This document shows, one piece after another, positions 5,603-5,603 of a stretch of 5,603 nt of DNA (the first letter of the stretch is position 1; each line of letters begins with the position of its first letter). Under the pieces are notes generated by a model, which searched no databases, had not been told where the DNA came from, and saw only the letters and a program-made list of their open reading frames with translations. Source of the stretch: JAGXLC01 sp964472385 (lineage in GTDB: Bacteria > Bacteroidota > Bacteroidia > Bacteroidales > UBA12077); contig CAYYLT010000230.1 in NCBI GenBank assembly GCA_964472385.1, positions 1-5,603 of the forward strand, given 5' to 3'. The translations under genes and the position numbers were made by a program.

Positions 5603-5603
5603 C

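Overview
The window looks like a Bacteroidota (Bacteroidetes) chromosome segment, probably from a free-living or environmental Bacteroidales/Marinilabiliales-type lineage. This is inferred from four things: a DUF3109 cysteine-rich protein, a long YihY/BrkB protein with a C-terminal winged helix, AT-rich spacers without clear Shine-Dalgarno sequences, and TAnnTTTG-like promoter boxes. Five protein genes are supported. No rRNA, tRNA, CRISPR array or intact transposase gene is visible.

Layout. Positions 2-1501 (+) hold gpmI, cofactor-independent phosphoglycerate mutase, lacking about ten N-terminal residues because the window starts inside it. A 189-bp spacer with a short direct repeat follows. 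Positions 1691-2272 (+) hold a DUF3109-family cysteine-rich protein. It converges on a YihY/BrkB-family membrane protein at 2273-3592 (-); the two stop codons abut with no intervening base, forming the palindrome TGATCA. A 474-bp divergent spacer (3593-4066) separates this gene from a family-4-like uracil-DNA glycosylase with an extra Cys-rich tail (4067-4831, +). A metallo-beta-lactamase-fold hydrolase (4907-5602, +) closes the window and is complete.

The most notable item is in the divergent spacer. Positions 3644-3957 form a 314-bp element bounded by perfect 15-bp terminal inverted repeats and flanked on both sides by the 4-bp direct repeat CTAA. This is the signature of a transposed non-autonomous element (MITE, or internally deleted insertion sequence). 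It lies between the YihY-family gene and a candidate promoter box for that gene, so it may have changed that gene's expression.

The genes do not form one pathway. They are glycolysis (gpmI), DNA repair (glycosylase), an envelope protein of unclear function (YihY/BrkB), a probable metal-binding protein (DUF3109) and a hydrolase of unknown substrate. The glycosylase and the hydrolase are co-directional, 75 bp apart, and could share a transcript. The glycosylase deserves attention in its own right: its motifs deviate from the usual family-4 sequence, and it carries a second cysteine-rich segment at the C terminus.
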